64,000 nucleotides of DNA from UBA5314 sp964635975 (GTDB lineage Bacteria; Bacillota; Syntrophomonadia; Syntrophomonadales; Syntrophomonadaceae): positions 1 to 64,000 of the forward strand of contig CAZWPO010000005.1 of the NCBI GenBank assembly GCA_964635975.1, read 5' to 3'. The notes below the pieces were generated by a model. It was not told the origin of the DNA. It worked only from the letters and a program-made list of their open reading frames with translations, and did no database searches. The translations under genes and the position numbers were made by a program. Of this stretch, positions 52,723-61,618 are shown in pieces (positions within the stretch are counted from its first letter, which is position 1; each line of letters begins with the position of its first letter).

Positions 52723-53027
52723 TTTATGCCAAAGATATTAATGAACACACCCCCTGGCAGGATATGACCCCCGGAGGGGAGATCTACGAAGCAGGAACCG
52801 CCCGGCTCTTCAATACTGGCACCTGGCGGACCGACACGCCGGTTTTTCATGCCGAAGCCTGCAAGCACTGTATGCTCTGTGTCCCATTTTGCCCGGATAG
52901 TGCCATCCCGGTTAAGGACGGAAAGCGTCTGGACTTTGATTATATGCACTGCAAGGGCTGCGGCATCTGTGAGAACGTATGTCCCTTCCCGGCAATCACA
53001 ATGGTGAGTGGAGGTGTGGCCAAATGA
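52719..53027 (+). CDS. 2-oxoacid:ferredoxin oxidoreductase, delta (ferredoxin) subunit
   Basis: The 102-aa subunit carries two [4Fe-4S] motifs, CKHCMLCVPFCP (about 48-59) and CKGCGICENVCP (about 78-89), preceded by 'NTGTWRTDTPVFH', typical of VorD/PorD. It relays electrons to external ferredoxin. The start overlaps the gamma stop (ATGA) and its stop overlaps the alpha start. Confidence 0.92.
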   Translation: MIYAKDINEHTPWQDMTPGGEIYEAGTARLFNTGTWRTDTPVFHAEACKHCMLCVPFCPDSAIPVKDGKRLDFDYMHCKGCGICENVCPFPAITMVSGGVAK

Positions 53028-54214
53028 GCGATCGTCTATCGGGCAACGAGGCTGTAGCATATGCCATGAAGCAGATAAATCCTGATGTCATGGGAGCGTT
53101 CCCTATTACGCCCTCCACCGAGATTCCTGAATACTTCGCCCAGTATGTGTCCAACGGTGATGTAGATACTGAATTCGTAACCGTGGAGTCTGAGCACAGT
53201 TCCATGTCCGTGTGCATCGCGGCACAGGCAGCGGGTGCCAGATCGGTTAATGCTACCTCATCCTGTGGATTGGCGCTGATGTACGAGCTTCTGTATGTGG
53301 CAGCTTCATGCCGCCTGCCGATTACGTTGGCCTGTGTCAATCGGGCTCTTTCGGGGCCAATAAACATAAACCACGATTATTCCGACTCTATGGGAGCACG
53401 GGATTCAGGCTGGATACAGATCTACGCCGAAAATAATCAGGAGGCCTATGATAATTTTCTTATGGCCATGCCTATCGGTGAACACAAAAACGTCCGCCTG
53501 CCGGTGATGGCCTGTATGGACGGCTTCATCACCAGTCACGCGGTGGAGAATATTGAGCTTCTGGATACCGATGTGGTGCGGAAATTTGTCGGGGAGTATA
53601 AACCACAACACTATCTGCTCAAGAAGGAGAATCCGCTGGCGGTTGGACCCTACGATATAAGTCCATATTACATGGAACACAAGGTCCAGGAAGCTGAGGC
53701 CATGAAGGCAGCCAAGGCCCGAATTTTGGAGGTAGCGCATGAATTTGAAAAGATTTCTGGTCGGCGCTATGGCCTGTTTGAAGAATACCGGATGGAGGAT
53801 GCTGAGCTGGCTCTGGTTCTAATGGGGTCCAGTGCCGGAACTGCAAAAGCTGCTGTTGACAAACTACGAGAGAATGGAGTAAAGGCAGGACTAGTTAAAA
53901 TAAGGGTATTCCGTCCGTTCCCGGGCGAGGAGTTAGCTTTGGCTTTGGCCGGTACCCGGGCTGTGGCGGTGATGGATAAGTCCGAGGGCTTTTCAGCCAA
54001 CGGCGGCCCATTATTTGCTGAGACCCGCAGTGCTATGTATGATCTGAGGGAACGCCCGTACTTGATCGATATCGTTTACGGCCTGGGCGGCCGTGATGTA
54101 AGGACCGAGGACTTTGACAAGGTGTTCAGCCGGTTGGCGGACATTGCGACGACTGGCGAGACCGGTCCAGTATATACCCATATGGGACAGCGGTCGAGGG
54201 AGGAGATAGCATGA
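53024..54214 (+). CDS. 2-oxoacid:ferredoxin oxidoreductase, alpha subunit
   Basis: The 396-aa alpha subunit starts at ATG 53024, overlapping the delta stop by 4 bp. It shows 'GNEAVAYAMKQINPDVMGAFPITPSTEI' (pyrimidine-binding domain), 'VESEHSSMSVCIAAQAAGARSV', 'TSSCGLALMYELLYVAAS' and a C-terminal transketolase-like domain with 'VLMGSSAGTAKAAVD' and 'VKIRVFRPFPGEEL'. The set gamma-delta-alpha-beta is the heterotetramer found in pyruvate and 2-ketoisovalerate oxidoreductases. The Ile T-box makes a branched-chain 2-oxoacid the likely substrate. Confidence 0.92.
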   Translation: MSDRLSGNEAVAYAMKQINPDVMGAFPITPSTEIPEYFAQYVSNGDVDTEFVTVESEHSSMSVCIAAQAAGARSVNATSSCGLALMYELLYVAASCRLPITLACVNRALSGPININHDYSDSMGARDSGWIQIYAENNQEAYDNFLMAMPIGEHKNVRLPVMACMDGFITSHAVENIELLDTDVVRKFVGEYKPQHYLLKKENPLAVGPYDISPYYMEHKVQEAEAMKAAKARILEVAHEFEKISGRRYGLFEEYRMEDAELALVLMGSSAGTAKAAVDKLRENGVKAGLVKIRVFRPFPGEELALALAGTRAVAVMDKSEGFSANGGPLFAETRSAMYDLRERPYLIDIVYGLGGRDVRTEDFDKVFSRLADIATTGETGPVYTHMGQRSREEIA

Positions 54215-55149
54215 GCAGGGTCTATAGCCTGAAACAAGAAGTAGAAAAGACGCCGCGTCTAACCGGGGGGCACAGGCTTTGCGCCGGCTGCGGCGCCGGG
54301 GTGGTTGTAGCCGGGGTTCTAAGAGCCCTTAATAAGGAGGACCGGGCGGTGGTAGTCAATGCCACCAGCTGTCTGGAGGTCTCCACCTTTATGTATCCTT
54401 ATACCGCCTATATGGACAGTTATATTCATTCCGCATTTGAAAACGCCGCTGCTACCTGCTCGGGGGTGGAAGCTGCCTATAACGCTTTGAAACGTCGCGG
54501 CAAGGTGGAAGGAACCGTCAAGTTCGTTACTTTTGGAGGTGACGGCGGCACCTATGATATAGGGTTTCAATCCCTGTCAGGTGCTATGGAACGCGGGCAC
54601 GATATGGTCTACGTCTGCTATGACAACGAGGCTTACATGAATACCGGGATACAGCGTTCATCTTCTACGCCGGCTTTTGCCCGGACCACCACTTCGCCGG
54701 TCGGTTCCGTTGGGCAGGGCAAGAAACAGAATAAAAAAGATCTGACCGAAATCCTGGTGGCTCACAACATTCCCTATGTTGCGCAGACTGCCCCGGTAGG
54801 CAATTTTAAGGATCTGCACAGCAGATCTTATAAGGCCATTTACACTGAGGGCCCTTGCTTTTTGAACATATTGTCCCCTTGCCCTCGCGGATGGGACTAT
54901 CCCATGGCCAGGCTGGCGGAAATAACCAGGCTGGCTGTGGATACATGCGTATGGCCCCTTTATGAAGTAGAGGAGGGAGTGTGGCGCTTGAACTACGCTC
55001 CTAAGAAAAAGTTGCCTGTTGAAGATTTTCTTCGCCCTCAGGGCAGATTTAGCCACATGTTCCAGAAAGGCAATGAGTGGATGATCGAAGAAGCGCAGGC
55101 CTACGTGGACCAGAAATGGGACCGCTTACTAGAACGCACCAGCGCATGA
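54211..55149 (+). CDS. 2-oxoacid:ferredoxin oxidoreductase, beta (TPP) subunit
   Basis: The 312-aa TPP-binding subunit has 'HRLCAGCGAGVVVAGVLRAL' (about 21-40, Cys ligands to the proximal cluster), 'NATSCLEVSTFMYPYTAY', 'TFGGDGGTYDIGFQSLSGA' (TPP/Mg loop GDG...), 'YDNEAYMNTGIQRSSSTPAF' and 'PCPRGWDYP' (last Cys ligand). It overlaps the alpha gene by 4 bp. It completes the complex. Confidence 0.93.
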   Translation: MSRVYSLKQEVEKTPRLTGGHRLCAGCGAGVVVAGVLRALNKEDRAVVVNATSCLEVSTFMYPYTAYMDSYIHSAFENAAATCSGVEAAYNALKRRGKVEGTVKFVTFGGDGGTYDIGFQSLSGAMERGHDMVYVCYDNEAYMNTGIQRSSSTPAFARTTTSPVGSVGQGKKQNKKDLTEILVAHNIPYVAQTAPVGNFKDLHSRSYKAIYTEGPCFLNILSPCPRGWDYPMARLAEITRLAVDTCVWPLYEVEEGVWRLNYAPKKKLPVEDFLRPQGRFSHMFQKGNEWMIEEAQAYVDQKWDRLLERTSA

Positions 55150-55208
55150 CAATGGCTTCAGGCCGTGAAAAATATGGTATGATAACTCATAACAAGGGGG
55201 GAGTGCCC

Positions 55209-56117
55209 GTGGAACGATCGATGTTTACCAATGAGATTATTTTATCCTGGCTTAAATATTTTTCAGACAACGTTGATATCAATCTGGCAAAACTGAAGAT
55301 GCTGGATATCACCGGGAAGAATAAAAATTTGATTCCGACCGTAATGAGCAACCGGGCAGTGCTGGTCTTCACGGATGCCGGACATCCGGAGATCTTCTAT
55401 GACATGTGGAATTCGGAACTGGGGGACTGCGATATCTGGTATAACGAGGGTTCGGATCCAGTGGGCCCGATTAAACACGATAAGGTCTCCGACATGATTA
55501 ACCGGGGGATCAATTACTCTGCGGCCATGCTGATCCTAAATCCAAACGCTGCAACCAACTACCAGATAGGCATCGATAACAGTCGTTTTGCCAGCGGCTC
55601 GGTTCATTATGTATGCCGCGAAGTTCGGGCTGTTATCATGAATAAGCTGAATCTTAAGGACCAGGATAATATATGTATCATATCTGGTGAGAGCATCGCG
55701 GTTGAGGCTGCTATCATTGCCGCTGAAGGTAGTGTCATCGCTGTGGAATACGATCGCAGGGATCTAAGTACCATGACATGCAATGTCGAGAAATTTGGAC
55801 TAAACAACGTGATGATTGTTGATTCCCTGGAAGAGGGTATCCTGGATAAAATGCCGGTGCCGGACAAAGCCTTTATAGTAGCTTCTCCCCGGATCGGCAG
55901 TGAAATAAAAAGCCTGTTGGCCGTAAATCCGGCTATGGATTTTGTGATCTATTCATTAGACTTTGAAATCCTCACCTCTCTCCCCGCACTGTTGAACGAA
56001 AACGGACTTGAACGGACAGAAGCGATCCACATAGAGGTATCGCGAGTCAACAGCAAAAAAATGATGGAACCGTTTCCGGCGCCGTGGTTAATCACGGCCG
56101 TTAGCCTCAAAGGATAG
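55209..56117 (+). CDS. CbiE/CbiT (CobL)-like protein of unknown role
   Basis: The 302-aa protein starts with GTG 55209 after AAGGGGGGAG. Residues about 50-135 resemble the end of CbiE ('SNRAVLVFTDAGHPEIFYDM') and about 140-300 resemble CbiT ('CREVRAVIMNKLNLKDQDN', 'SIAVEAAIIAAEGSVIAVEY', 'NVEKFGLNNVMIVDS'). CbiT motif I is normally a Gly-rich 'DIGAGTGS'; here it reads 'IISGESIA', so SAM binding may be altered. No other cobalamin gene is near. It sits 60 bp after the beta subunit in the T-box operon, so it may have been recruited for a new task such as sensing or modification. Confidence 0.65.
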   Translation: MERSMFTNEIILSWLKYFSDNVDINLAKLKMLDITGKNKNLIPTVMSNRAVLVFTDAGHPEIFYDMWNSELGDCDIWYNEGSDPVGPIKHDKVSDMINRGINYSAAMLILNPNAATNYQIGIDNSRFASGSVHYVCREVRAVIMNKLNLKDQDNICIISGESIAVEAAIIAAEGSVIAVEYDRRDLSTMTCNVEKFGLNNVMIVDSLEEGILDKMPVPDKAFIVASPRIGSEIKSLLAVNPAMDFVIYSLDFEILTSLPALLNENGLERTEAIHIEVSRVNSKKMMEPFPAPWLITAVSLKG

Positions 56118-56246
56118 TCGTCAGTTCACATTTAGACTAGTCAAAATATGATTCAAAATAACCGTTGCTTCTAGAGATTAATGATCAAAAGCATGCTGTT
56201 CCCATAAGGACAATTATTGCACACCTATTAACTTATAACTTCAATA

Positions 56247-56283
56247 AAACACTGGGCTCTTAGAAAATGAGTCCAGTGTTTTT
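56247..56283. terminator. Bidirectional terminator
   Basis: AAACACTGG-G-CTC pairs with GAG-T-CCAGTGTTT, with A and T runs outside. It separates the T-box operon from the convergent Ig-like protein gene. Confidence 0.8.
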
Positions 56284-56373
56284 GAATGAAATCTATATAC
56301 TGCAGATTATCAGATTTGCATTACAGGCAGTAGCGTTTTCGGATTAAACGCTATTTTCCCTGTATCTCAGATA

Positions 56374-56751
56374 TTACTCGGATTCATCTGGGATTATTCC
56401 ATTATTTGAGGTAGTCCTGAACCTGATGGTTACAGTTTCCCCGAGACGCATACCGTTTCTGCCTGTCAATCCTGGCAAAATGACCAGCCGATAACTGGTT
56501 AAAGGTCGCAACGTGCTTGTAGGCCTGACAAAAATAAAACGGCGTAAAGCTCGGCTGCTTGAGCGTATCACGCTGATACTGACGCTAGTGCTACCGCTAA
56601 AAAGTTTTATCTGGTTGCGGTTGTTGGTCCATACCGAATCGTCCACTACGTTAAGAGTAAAGAGCAGCTGAATTCTTGGATTGCGAGATACCCCTGTAGC
56701 GCCGTTGCGAGGAATGGATCTTACAAAGTTGAGCGGATTGGTTCCTGGCAT
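56374..56751 (-). CDS. Ig-like (Big_5/SbsA type) domain protein
   Basis: The 125-aa single-domain protein reads 'SIPRNGATGVSRNPRIQLLFTLNV', 'KLFSGSTSVSISVI', 'FVRPTSTLRPLTSYRLVILPG' and 'VTIRFRTTS', the bacterial Ig-like 'P.ng..gV..n..I.l.F...v' pattern of SbsA-like domains. It has no signal peptide or anchor, although such domains usually decorate surface proteins. It may be a module split from a larger gene or use non-classical export. Confidence 0.7.
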   Translation of the reverse strand: MPGTNPLNFVRSIPRNGATGVSRNPRIQLLFTLNVVDDSVWTNNRNQIKLFSGSTSVSISVIRSSSRALRRFIFVRPTSTLRPLTSYRLVILPGLTGRNGMRLGETVTIRFRTTSNNGIIPDESE

Positions 56752-57011
56752 AATAAAACTCCTTTCTCTGTATAAAAATGGCTAAATAAGCTACTAATGC
56801 AGGTTATGCTAAATAAATGAATGATGGTTACAATGGGATTATTTTCTAGACAGAATTGAATATAAGGAACATATATAAGCCCCTCAAAATAACATGGGAT
56901 ATACGGGAACTGGTTCACGAAATATGATATTGCATTGGGGCAAAGTGAGAAGCAATGCCGGGTCTGCGTGAATACTGAGGCCATGAAGGACTTCTTAAGA
57001 AAGGGCTTAAG

Positions 57012-57761
57012 ATGGAACCGAAAGATGAATATTCCCAGTGGGCACAAAATTACGATAAATGCAGATCGATAACAGGTATATATGAAAGCGAAAAGACATT
57101 CCTAGATAATACTATTAAAAAGTATCATATAAAACGCGCACTTGATTGTGCCTGTGGCACCGGACCACACCTGTTATTGCTAGCCAGGAAGGGTATTAAA
57201 GTATATGGTAGTGATTATTCTGAGGCCATGATTTCTATCTGTCGTAGAAAGCTTTCCAGGGCGGGTATAAAAGCGATGATAAAAAAGGCTGATTTTAGGT
57301 ATTTAGAGAAAGTGTGGAACGAGAAGTTTGACGCTATTATATGCATGAGACAGTCTATTGCGCATTTACTCACACAGGAAGACCTCATCACTGCATTCAA
57401 ATCAATTCGAAACCGCTTAAACAATGATGGAATATTAGTTATGACTCAAGATACGACCCACCTGACTTTGCAGGATAGGTTCCGCTTTGATCTGATGGAA
57501 AATAATAAAAATTTCTCAAGGATTTTTGTCCGCGACATCGATAATGGATTTCAGACTCTGAATTATCTAGATGTCTATCATAGCAATAAACGGGATGAGA
57601 TGATAAATCATAGCATTCACCTAAAAATTATTTTGGATGATGAATATAGGCTGCTGCTCTCGGAAGCTGGTTTTTCGAAGGTGCATGTTTATGGAGGATT
57701 TGATATGGCACCTTATAATAAAGAAAAGTCATGGAGGCTCATCGTGGTAGCAGAGAAATGA
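57012..57761 (+). CDS. Class I SAM-dependent methyltransferase
   Basis: The 249-aa protein has motif I 'ALDCACGTGPHLLLLARKG' (about 42-60), 'VYGSDYSEAMISICRRKL' (motif II), 'WNEKFDAIICMRQSIAHL' (motif IV) and 'NRLNNDGILVMTQDTTH'. The C-terminal strands 'LSEAGFSKVHVYGGFDMAPY' resemble glycine/sarcosine N-methyltransferase-like and small-molecule methyltransferases. It is transcribed alone. The substrate is unknown. Confidence 0.85.
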   Translation: MEPKDEYSQWAQNYDKCRSITGIYESEKTFLDNTIKKYHIKRALDCACGTGPHLLLLARKGIKVYGSDYSEAMISICRRKLSRAGIKAMIKKADFRYLEKVWNEKFDAIICMRQSIAHLLTQEDLITAFKSIRNRLNNDGILVMTQDTTHLTLQDRFRFDLMENNKNFSRIFVRDIDNGFQTLNYLDVYHSNKRDEMINHSIHLKIILDDEYRLLLSEAGFSKVHVYGGFDMAPYNKEKSWRLIVVAEK

Positions 57762-57773
57762 CATGTCAAAAGG

Positions 57774-57818
57774 GTGTCAATGTCAAGAGAATCGATCCCT
57801 TGACAACTTTTGACACCT
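57774..57818. terminator. Nested inverted repeat between convergent genes
   Basis: GGTGTCAA (57774-57781) pairs with TTGACACC (57811-57818), and an inner GTCAAG (57783-57788) pairs with CTTGAC (57800-57805). It can terminate either the methyltransferase or sleB transcript. The TTGACA boxes it contains could also be promoter-like. Confidence 0.5.
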
Positions 57819-57843
57819 TATTATACACTTGGCATTTGGAGGA

Positions 57844-58536
57844 CTATCGGGCGAAGACATGGTTGCCGATTTGAGTGATTATGGAGCGGCTCCAAATCCA
57901 TTTACTAGTGGCTGTTTTTGGATTCCAATAATATATTGCGTTCCCGGTGGGATCCCAGCCATTCAATGCACTTCTGACAGCCTCATAGGCAGAACTGTCG
58001 GGTGTCAGGTAAAACTGACCGTCGCTGACGGCCGTAAAAGCACCTGGTTGAAAAATCACCTCGCTTACGGTGTTCCCAAAATCTTGTGAGAAAAGCCGGT
58101 TCAGGGCTACTGCTGCAACTGCCACTTGACCGGTGAATGATTCGCCTCTGGCTTCCCCGTAAACCAGTCTGGCCAGGTTGTTGATATCCTGGTTGGATAA
58201 AAGACCACCACCTCGAGAACTTGTCCCCCCATTGACCTGCTTATTTATCGTACTAGCAGTTTGAGGCCCAACAATGCCGTCTACTGAAAGCCCGTTGTTC
58301 TGTTGGAACTTATTCACTGCCATTTTTGTTTGCCAGCCATAAATCCCATCTACCGGACCAACCTTATACCCCAGGAATCCTAAATCTTTCTGCAGTTGGC
58401 TGACCGCAGGGCCCTGCATACCTAGTTGAAGGATTTGATTACCGACATAGGCTTGAGACTGGCAGAACGGCAATGCTGCCAAAAAGCCTCCAGTGATGAT
58501 AATAATTATTAATAAACTAATTTGTTTCTTGGTCAT
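57844..58536 (-). CDS. sleB: Spore cortex-lytic enzyme SleB-type hydrolase
   Basis: The 230-aa exported hydrolase has a signal peptide (about 1-29), a peptidoglycan-binding domain (about 38-100: 'GPAVSQLQKDLGFLGYKVG', 'DGIYGWQTKMAVNKFQQNNG', 'DGIVGPQT') and the SleB/CwlJ hydrolase_2 domain (about 118-230: 'LARLVYGEARGESFTGQVAV' with the catalytic Glu, 'VIFQPGAFTAVSDGQF', 'GNAIYYWNPKTA', 'IGNHVFAR'). This is the complete SleB architecture, a lytic transglycosylase that degrades cortex during germination. It shows that the organism forms spores or descends from a spore-former. ypeB is not adjacent. Confidence 0.92.
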   Translation of the reverse strand: MTKKQISLLIIIIITGGFLAALPFCQSQAYVGNQILQLGMQGPAVSQLQKDLGFLGYKVGPVDGIYGWQTKMAVNKFQQNNGLSVDGIVGPQTASTINKQVNGGTSSRGGGLLSNQDINNLARLVYGEARGESFTGQVAVAAVALNRLFSQDFGNTVSEVIFQPGAFTAVSDGQFYLTPDSSAYEAVRSALNGWDPTGNAIYYWNPKTATSKWIWSRSIITQIGNHVFAR

Positions 58537-58898
58537 AAAGCCTTTCCTTTCCCTATTTTTAATAATTTAACCCATTTATCTACCGGCAGGCAAAAAGCCT
58601 GAGCCAGTAATCCCGGTTCTCAAGAGCCTTGAGCAAGAAACAGGCACCCGCGTCATACCAGTAGAGTTCTAATTGAAGCGTATTTTGCTGATAACGGATC
58701 GATACTAACAGCTGGGTACAGTGCCAAGTATCTCTTGGCAGGGATCCGTGAGGCCTTATCTTCTCAATATAACAACAATGTCGGCAGAATTTCGTAGAAG
58801 CGGGACAATTAATTTGACAACCCTGTAACCATAATATGGGAATTTGTATATTATAAATCATGCTTGCCAAAATAAGGAACGAAGGAGAGCCCGATCAT
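58537..58898. other. Intergenic region, possible decayed gene
   Basis: A minus-strand frame (58580-58861) has a Cys-rich start and protein-like end ('LQLELYWYDAGACFLLKALE') but no ribosome-binding site, and its start abuts the divergent gene. It may be a remnant. Nothing else is seen. Confidence 0.3.
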
Positions 58899-59582
58899 AT
58901 GTATCTCTTTACGATCGAAAATTTTCCCTATTTGCAACTGCCGGAGCTTATTGAGCAGGCTCGGCACTGCCTGCAAAGGAAGCTTGGGTTTTCATTGGTC
59001 CGGGTGGGAGATGGAGAAAACATTGTCATGGCACAGGGGTCGGTCTATCCGGAGGAACAAATACGGAATATAGCCTGGGCCAACGATGAAAATTACACAG
59101 GAGTTGTTCTGCCCAATTACAGCGCCAGGGACATGATGCTGGACGGTATAAGAAACGCCAGTGTCGTAGGAGTCTTGCACCAAACGGGGGCTTTCGAATG
59201 GAGACACCTGACTGAGAAGGTATTCTCCGTCCATCAAATTCAACCTCGACAGCTCTGTTATGCTGGTATCAATCTGTATATGCCAAGTAATCCAGTTATT
59301 ATTGATTTGATAATCAAGAACCGGGTCCTTCTAATAGGCAAGAATGCCCCGGCTTTTGGAGAGTTTATACACTCCAGGTTTAATACTGTTGCGATGGGGA
59401 GTATAATTATAAACAATTTTTTCGAAATACCGAGAGTATTACGCCAGGCTACCGAATATAATTATGAACTGGCGTTGATTTCGGCGGGCAGTAATGCAGT
59501 CATCCTGGCGCCTTTACTGGCTAAGTTAGGAAAAGTGGCTATTGATTTCGGTTCTGCGATGAATACTCATTTGTGGAATTAG
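58899..59582 (+). CDS. GT-D-fold domain protein
   Basis: The roughly 227-aa protein resembles the GT-D fold group (DUF1792-like). 'FSLVRVGDGENIVMAQG' (about 31-47) carries the conserved Asp-Gly-Glu of the nucleotide-sugar site, and 'LISAGSNAVILAPLLAKLGKVAIDFGSAMN' is the typical C-terminal segment. ATG 58899 has AAGGAGAG upstream; 58860 is an alternative. It may be a glycosyltransferase for cell-surface or spore glycans. The long hairpin at 59603 follows. Confidence 0.7.
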   Translation: MYLFTIENFPYLQLPELIEQARHCLQRKLGFSLVRVGDGENIVMAQGSVYPEEQIRNIAWANDENYTGVVLPNYSARDMMLDGIRNASVVGVLHQTGAFEWRHLTEKVFSVHQIQPRQLCYAGINLYMPSNPVIIDLIIKNRVLLIGKNAPAFGEFIHSRFNTVAMGSIIINNFFEIPRVLRQATEYNYELALISAGSNAVILAPLLAKLGKVAIDFGSAMNTHLWN

Positions 59583-59602
59583 GGGGAAAGTGCGACTGCT
59601 GG

Positions 59603-59645
59603 GTTAAAGCATATCTTTACCGGTTAGGTAAAGATATGCTTTAAC
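59603..59645. terminator. Perfect 19-bp hairpin between convergent genes
   Basis: The arms 59603-59621 and 59627-59645 are fully complementary, with a 5-nt loop. There is no T tract on either side, but the stem's A/T-rich ends and the position 20 bp after one stop and 37 bp before the other suggest a bidirectional 3' end. Confidence 0.65.
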
Positions 59646-59681
59646 TGTCCTGCAGGGATTCTTGATTATCTGAGCTTGATC

Positions 59682-61580
59682 TTAATTTTCTATAAATTGA
59701 TCACACAGTATCTGGGTCGTCAGTATCCCCATAAACAGCATGCAATCTCTTTCAGTCGGGCTTGCTTTCCGCAATGTCAAGGCTATGAATTTTTCAATAG
59801 ACTTTGGATCAAAAACACCAAATTCTTTAATACTGCTGGCACTGGTCATAAAGCTTACATATTCGTCTTTCATTAACTCAGATATGTCGATAGGAGCACG
59901 GTAGGGGAATTTTGTTCTTTTGCTTATCATATCTGGCACATACTTTTCGGCCAACTTCTTAACGATGTACTTTTCATTCAAGCCGCTTATTTTGATGCTG
60001 TCTGGCAGAGCTGCAGCAAAATCACTTACGTCATAATCCAAAAATGGATATCTACATTCTACGCTGGATGCCATGGATACTCTATCGCCCTGAGATGAGA
60101 GCAGATAGTTAGAGAAAAGAGTCGTTATCTCTAAATATTGAGCTTTCTGCAAAGGGGTCCAATCCCAATATTCTTGGGGAAGGGATTTCTCGAGATGTTC
60201 CAGCTCGTCATAGTCATTCATCGCTTGACGGTATTCCGGGGAAAAGAGCTGCCTGCTGAAAGAGCCCAGTTTCCACCTCAGCAGATGTGAGCTGAAACAG
60301 GATTGAGGGTCTGTGCTGTTATAATAGAGTGAAAGATTATTGGTAGACTGATTGGACAGCCCTTTCACATAATTATTTACCCGCTTATATAGGGAGGCTC
60401 TGAATTTAGATTTCGGATCACGGCTGCAAAACTCTCTTATTTTTACCTCCCTGAATATGTCATAACCACCGAAGAGTTCATCTGAGCCCTCCCCGGACAA
60501 CACGACTTTGATGTTGTTGCTTCGCACCAGCCGGGCAAGGGAGTACATGGGAAATGATCCAGAACGCAACAGGGGCACTTCGGTATGATAGACCACATCT
60601 TTTATGATCGAGGGGATCTGTTTTTTCGAAAACATTATGCTATGGTGATGGGTGCCGAGATACTGTGACATATAGTTCTGATATTGCAGTTCATCAAAAT
60701 CACTGTCATCAAAAGCTATTGAGAAGGTGTTTAAGCGCTTGTTTGAGATTTTTGCGGCAATACCGGTAATTAGACTGGAATCCAGTCCTCCGCTTAAATA
60801 GAAAGATATGGGCACATCCGATATCATGCGATTTTTGACCGATGATACCAGTTTGCTTTCCAGCTCTTCGACATATTCACTTGGATCTTTATATCCTATG
60901 GTATTTTTTTCATATTGATGATTCCAATAAGCTTTTATTTGAGTTTGATTGTTTTCATATATCAAATAGCTGCCCGGTGGTACCTGGTAGATGTCCTGGA
61001 AAAAGCTCCTGTCCCCCAGGGTCGTCCAAAAGGTAAACACTTGTTTTAATGCAATGGGGGAGATTGCAGCCGGGATCAATCCGCTTTTTATTATAGCCTT
61101 CGCTTCGGAGGCAAAGCAGAAGGTTTTGTCTTTATGGCAATAAAACAGTGGCTTCTCGCCAAACCTGTCACGAGCGAGAATAAGCCTTTGTTGGTTTTTA
61201 TCCCATATGGCTATAGCAAACTGCCCGTTAAGCTTCTGGAACATATCAAGCCCGTGTTCTTCGTACATATGCGGAAGAACGGCGGTGTCTGAATTATTGC
61301 TTAAACAGTGGCCCTTCTCAAGCAAATTTTTTCTCAAAGTCTGGAAATTAAAAATCTCCCCATTAAATACGACGACCAGAGATTCATCTTCATTAAATGC
61401 CGGCTGTTTACCATTTTGAGGATCAATAATACTTAAGCGTGCATGCCCAAGCCCTATATTATTATCAAAATAATAACCAGTATCATCCGGTCCCCGGTGG
61501 AGGGTCTTTCCTATCATATCTTGCAGCACGGTGCTGTATTCAATTTTAAACTCTGATATTAGACCCGCAACGCTGCACAT
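59682..61580 (-). CDS. asnB: Glutamine-hydrolysing asparagine synthase (AsnB family)
   Basis: The 632-aa protein has a class II glutaminase domain (about 1-190) that starts with the catalytic Cys2 (MCSVAGL) and shows 'LHRGPDDTGYY', 'GHARLSIID' and 'VFNGEIFNF'. An ATP-pyrophosphatase synthetase domain follows with 'YLSGGLDSSLITGIAA' and 'VVLSGEGSDELFGGYDIF'. It transfers glutamine nitrogen to an adenylated carboxylate. In biosynthetic clusters AsnB homologues amidate or cyclise other acids. It is encoded 38 bp after an AMP-ligase gene on the same strand, so a specialised role is as likely as asparagine synthesis. Confidence 0.9.
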   Translation of the reverse strand: MCSVAGLISEFKIEYSTVLQDMIGKTLHRGPDDTGYYFDNNIGLGHARLSIIDPQNGKQPAFNEDESLVVVFNGEIFNFQTLRKNLLEKGHCLSNNSDTAVLPHMYEEHGLDMFQKLNGQFAIAIWDKNQQRLILARDRFGEKPLFYCHKDKTFCFASEAKAIIKSGLIPAAISPIALKQVFTFWTTLGDRSFFQDIYQVPPGSYLIYENNQTQIKAYWNHQYEKNTIGYKDPSEYVEELESKLVSSVKNRMISDVPISFYLSGGLDSSLITGIAAKISNKRLNTFSIAFDDSDFDELQYQNYMSQYLGTHHHSIMFSKKQIPSIIKDVVYHTEVPLLRSGSFPMYSLARLVRSNNIKVVLSGEGSDELFGGYDIFREVKIREFCSRDPKSKFRASLYKRVNNYVKGLSNQSTNNLSLYYNSTDPQSCFSSHLLRWKLGSFSRQLFSPEYRQAMNDYDELEHLEKSLPQEYWDWTPLQKAQYLEITTLFSNYLLSSQGDRVSMASSVECRYPFLDYDVSDFAAALPDSIKISGLNEKYIVKKLAEKYVPDMISKRTKFPYRAPIDISELMKDEYVSFMTSASSIKEFGVFDPKSIEKFIALTLRKASPTERDCMLFMGILTTQILCDQFIEN

Positions 61581-61618
61581 CTTATTTAACTCCTGTTTCT
61601 CATATAAAAAGTGGTAGA

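Noticed and set aside
58580..58861. Minus-strand frame with a Cys-rich N-terminus.
   Set aside because: It lacks a Shine-Dalgarno site, abuts the divergent gene's start and matches no family; kept only as a possible remnant.
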